Below are positions 47,595 to 52,125 of a stretch of 52,125 nucleotides of DNA, one piece after another; position 1 is the stretch's first letter; every line of letters begins with the position of its first letter. Location: positions 1 to 52,125 of the forward strand of contig MU400763.1 in NCBI GenBank assembly GCA_022578965.1. The letters are read 5' to 3'. The DNA comes from Xylaria sp. FL1777 (Eukaryota > Ascomycota > Sordariomycetes > Xylariales > Xylariaceae). A program made the position numbers and the translations under genes. The notes below the pieces were generated by a model. That model did not search any database and had not been told where the DNA came from. It was given only the letters and a program-made list of their open reading frames with translations.

Positions 47595-50500
47595 AAATTT
47601 AAAGCTAAAATATTTTTTAAAGTTTGCTTTTAAAAATTAAATAAGCTATTTATAACTTTTTTAATTATTAATACTTTTTTTTAAATATTAGCTTATTAGG
47701 TTATAAAACATATAATATAAATATAAGGCTTTAATAAACCTACATATATAGTTATTATGCTAGTAAAAGCAAAAAAGTATAAAATAGCTTAATGTAACCT
47801 TTATATTAAGGTGCTTTATTGTTTAATATTTTTGTAATTTTTAGAAAACTTGTTTGTTATTTTTATTAATAGCATGCTTAAAGTTTAAAATATATGCTAC
47901 TTTTAAAACAATATTAATAAAAATAATAATTTAGTAATTATTTAAGCAATATTTTATTATAAAATATTTTATTTAAAAAGTTTTAATAATTAGTATAGCT
48001 TATTTTACGTTTTATTAGTTTATAAAAAAATCTTTTATAAACTAGCTATATAATAATATTTAAGTTTAATATTTATTTTTAAAGTTTTAGTTTTTTTATT
48101 TATATATAACTAAAGCAATACATTTAATAAAGCTTTTATTTTGTGCTTATTTTGCTATTTTTTAGCGTTTAGCTTTATAAGAATATTTATAATATAAATA
48201 GCTTTAATTTTTTATTTTGTTATGTTTATTTTATAGAAGTTTTTATAGCAGCTATAAATAGCAAGCTTTTTTTAGTAATTTAAATATTTTTGTTTATATT
48301 AATAAGTTTTTTTAGTAGTTAATTATTGTTTTAAAAAAAAGGTTTTTAGTTATTACTTTTTATTATTTTTATATATTATTTTTAAAACTTTACTTAGCAA
48401 AAAATAATAAGCTAGTTTTTGTTTATTATAAAGTTTTAGCTTATTAAAATTTTTTAAGTTATTATTTTTTTAATAATTGTTTAAAGCTTTTTATAATAGT
48501 AGTTTTTTTAAAGATTTTATAAATAATAACTGCTAAATATTTAGTTTTTGCATTATAGGTTTTTATTTTTTGTATAGTTTTAGCTTTATTCCTAAAACTA
48601 TTAAATTTTTTATAAACATAATGTTAGATTTATTAAAGCAAAAGTTATTATTATTATAATGTTTTTTAATTTTAAATAAATACTATATTAACATTATAAA
48701 ACTTTTTATAGCTATAAATTTTAATATTTAGCTTATAGCTTATAAAAATACTTTTAAATATTTGCTTTTTAGTTTAAGCATATAAAATAGTGTTTTATTT
48801 ATGTTTATTAAGCAGTTTTATATAATAAAATATATTATAAAAGCTTTTTCTTAAAAATTAAGCGCTTTTTTATTAAGCAACAAGTTAAAAGTATAAAAAA
48901 CTTTTATTAGAATTATATATAGTATAAACTACTAATATTTTAATGCTTTTTTATTATAATACTTTGTATATATTAAGTATTTTGCTTTTTTTTATATTTA
49001 TTAAACTAAGTTTAAAAATAAGTTCTAATAAGTTTTATTGTTTTTAAAAAATATATAACTAAAATACTTTTTTAGTATTACTTTTTTATTTTTTTTTAAG
49101 TTTTTAAAAAATAAACTTTTTATAAAAGTTATTTTTTTTTATATAAAATAAAATTTTAAAACAAACTTTAAAAAAACATTAATTAAAAAAAGCAGTATGT
49201 TTTTTAGTTAAACATTTTTTACATTTAGTTTTTTAATTTATAAAAAAAGCTAATATGTTAAATATTTTTTGTATTTTAAACTTTTAATAATTATTAGCTT
49301 TTTTTTAAAGCTATTTTTAAAAAGCTTTTAGTTTTTAAAGAAAAGCTTTTTTATAATTAGTAGTTAAGTTTATATATATATGTTTTTTTTTTTTTTTTTT
49401 GCTTTTATTTTAAAATTTGCTATTTTTTATGCTAGTTATTTATATGTTTTAGTATAAAGTGCTAGTTTTTTAAAACTTTTAAAAAAAAAAGCTTTTATTT
49501 TTAGCTAGTTTATAATACTAATAACTTTTTTAAAAATAAAAAATATAATAATTAAAAGTATATATATATAATAAAAGCAATTTTTAATAATATTTAAGTA
49601 TATATATATTTTTGTTATATTTTATAATTAAATAAAAAGTACAAATAAATTACAAATTTTAATATAAATTAAAAATGTAAAAGCAAATAATATAAAAAAT
49701 ATAAAGTATAAATATTAATATTAGTATTATTTGCTATATATAATTTAATATTTTTAATTGCTAATTTAAGTTATTATTTTTTAATAATTGCAAGATTTTT
49801 TAAATATAAATGCTAAAAGCATTTATAATAAATATAAAAAGTTAAAACTTATTAAATAAATAAAATAACAAAGTTAAATATAAATAAAAAGTTTAATAAA
49901 GCAAATATAATAAAAAAAGCTAAAATATATAGCTTTAAATTAGTGCACTTTTTTTTTATAAACTTATTATATTATTTTTAATTTATTAATTAATTATTTT
50001 ATTGCTAAAATAAATTATTAATTGCTAAATGCTTTTATAATAATTATTTTTTATATATTTATATTAATATTAATTAAAAAATAAACAAATAAAGTAGTTT
50101 TAATTAATTAAGTAGTTATTTTTTAACTTTTTTTTAATATATTTATAACTTATTTTTTTTTAAATATTTATTATAAATAATAATAAAATAAATAATTTAA
50201 GCTTTAATAAATATAAAAAAAAAGCTTGTTTTTTTTTTTAATTTGTTTTTTTTTAAGTAGTTTTAAAGCTTAAACTTTTTTTATAGCTTTTTATTTTAGT
50301 GCTTAAGTTTTTAAATTATTTAGTTTATATTTTTATTATAAAGATTTTATTTTTAAATAGCATAATTAATGCTTGCTTAATTAAACATTTAAAAAAAAAC
50401 TTTTGTAATATTAATAAAGTTTTAAACAATTAAAAAGCATTATAGCAATTAATTAATATTTAAAAAATTAATATTACTTAACTAATAAATAGTTATATTT

Positions 50501-51749
50501 ATAATATTTAAAAAGTTAAGTTTACTAATAAATAGTAAAATATATATGCTTTTTTTTTTTTAATTTTGTTTTTTTTATTTAGCTAATTTTTTTTGTTTTA
50601 TATAATTAAGCATTAAGCTATTTAAAAATTAAAATATTTAGTAATAATGCTAATAATAAATATGTTTAATAAAAAATTAGTTATAATTTTTTTTATATAT
50701 ATTATATAAATTAATATATTTATGCTAGCTTTAGCTAAATAAAAAAGCAGTAATATTTAAAGTTTTGCTTATTATATATAAAAGCAATTAAAAGCAGTTC
50801 TTAAAATAAATATATATATTAAATTTTTTATGATTTTTGTTAATTTATAGCTATATTTATATAGCTGTTTAAAATATAAAATATAGTACTTTATAAGCAT
50901 TGCAAATAATTATTAATAATAGCTAAAAGCAAAAAGTATATAAAACCTTTTTTTTTTTTTTTTTGCTGCATTATTTTACAATAAAAGTTTAATATATATA
51001 TTAACTACATATTTATTATTTAGTTATAAAACTGTTTATTTTATAAGTTTAAAAGTAATATAGCTAAATATTTTAAAGCTAATATAATAATTATAATAGT
51101 TAAAAAGGATTTTATGCTTAAAAACTTTAAAAAATAAATAGTTTTAATTAAAAATACTTTTGTTTGCTTAATTAAAACAAGAACTAAGTTAAAATGCAAA
51201 TTAAAGCGTGTTTTTTAAGCTAATTTTATTGCTTAGTTTATTAAGTATAATATTAATAAATAATAATTTAGTATTGCTTAAAAAATTAATATAATGCTTA
51301 AATGTTTAAAAAAAATAGCTAAAAAATAAATTAAATAAATTATATAAAATAAAATAAAATAAAAAAATTAACCAATTTACTTATATAATAATGCTTTTTT
51401 TAATATAATTTGTAATTTTTTTTTTATTATATAGCTTGCAAACTTTTTTTTAAATATAATAAATAAATAAAAAATAATTATTATATAAAAAGTTAAGTTA
51501 TAATATTTACAAAAGTAAATATATAAAACTTTTATAATAAAAAACTTAAAAATATATAAAATAAAAACTATTAATATTAAATTATTAAATTTTTTTTTGT
51601 TTTTTTTTTAGTTTTATATAATTAAATAATTTTATTTAATTTTTTATAATAAAATTATATTTTTGTTAAGCCTGCTTTAAACTTTGCTTAAATATTTATT
51701 GTTTTATTAAATGCTTATTCTTACTAAATAGCAGCTTTAAATTATTATC
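47595..51749. other. AT desert without recognisable genes
   Basis: Very AT-rich with poly-T and (TA)n tracts, no open frames, no LTR pair found by eye. Confidence 0.55.
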
Positions 51750-52058
51750 AAGGTTAATAAATTAGTCTTTAGTCCAAATATTAGCCTAGTATATACTAGG
51801 CTAATATTAGTATTAGTCCAAAAAAAAAATACTAGGCTAGTATAAACTAATACTAGCCTAGTATTAATCCAGGAAAAAAAATACTAAGCTAGTATTAGTT
51901 CGTACTAAGCTAATATTAGTTTGGCCAAAAAAATACTAGGCTAGTATTAGTTCGTACTAAGCTAGTATTAATCCGGCTAAAAAAATACTAAGCTAATATA
52001 AACTAATACTAGCTTAATATTAGTCCATATTAGCTTAGTATTTATACTAAGGTAATAT
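51750..52058. repeat. Array of palindromic TACTARGCTAGTATTAG repeats
   Basis: It starts AAGGTTAATAAATTAGTCTT, resembling the terminal sequence of copies A and B. It continues as several units of about 53 bp, each beginning AAAAAAATACTARGCTARTA and containing TACTARGCTAGTATTARTCC. Each unit is self-complementary around the AGGCT/AGCCT core. The G:C content is higher than the surroundings. It is probably one end of a third, related foldback-type element, possibly cut by the window end. Confidence 0.65.
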
Positions 52059-52125
52059 TTTTAAAGTTTTTTTTAAATATTTAAATAATATAAAGCTTTT
52101 TATGTTTAAATATAGCTATTTTAAT

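Overview
The window looks like a filamentous ascomycete (Pezizomycotina) chromosome segment with a strongly two-compartment layout. A gene-bearing island of ordinary base composition (about 9,000-25,065) sits between two very AT-rich blocks (1-8,990 and 25,065-52,125). The evidence for a fungus is the short GT..AG introns (52-115 bp), the FIP1 and XAP5/FAM50 orthologues in their fungal forms, and transposons eroded by C:G to T:A transitions as in repeat-induced point mutation (RIP). I cannot name the species.

Layout. 1-94 and 7,470-7,507 are two halves of one (TTA)n microsatellite, split by a complete 7.4 kb LTR retrotransposon (95-7,469; 287-bp LTRs; TSD TTATT). 7,508-8,990 is AT-rich sequence with a 20-bp tandem repeat. 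The island then holds, in order: FIP1 (polyadenylation factor, +), a 5.6 kb stretch with no recognisable gene, an unrecognised five-exon gene (+, 516 aa model), a GGGAAAAA repeat, a small two-exon membrane-protein gene (+, 160 aa model), an XAP5/FAM50 gene (-, 396 aa model), and a signal-peptide plus GPI-type surface protein (-, 207 aa). At the island's right edge is a 118-bp inverted-repeat element. The second AT block begins with an 8.7 kb LTR retrotransposon (25,335-34,031; 207-bp LTRs; TSD TTTTT). A residual integrase C-terminus identifies it as Gypsy type on the minus strand. Further right are a GC-rich 597-bp element with 64-bp terminal inverted repeats and 8-bp TSDs (40,663-41,259), two inverted copies of a roughly 0.8 kb element whose ends are built from AGTACTA subrepeats (42,959-43,763 and 46,817-47,594), and a related palindromic array running to the window end.

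Function. FIP1 and XAP5 are conserved nuclear housekeeping genes. The surface protein, the membrane protein and the unrecognised gene are lineage-type genes. They are not an operon; each is separately spliced and the only close pair is convergent (membrane gene and XAP5, 153 bp apart).

The most interesting signal is the mutational grammar of the AT blocks. Surviving cytosines lie almost only after A or G (ApC, GpC), while TpC and CpC are nearly absent and CpA is not specially depleted. That is not the footprint of classical CpA-directed RIP. The second is the unmutated GC-rich minisatellite transposon lying inside the AT desert.
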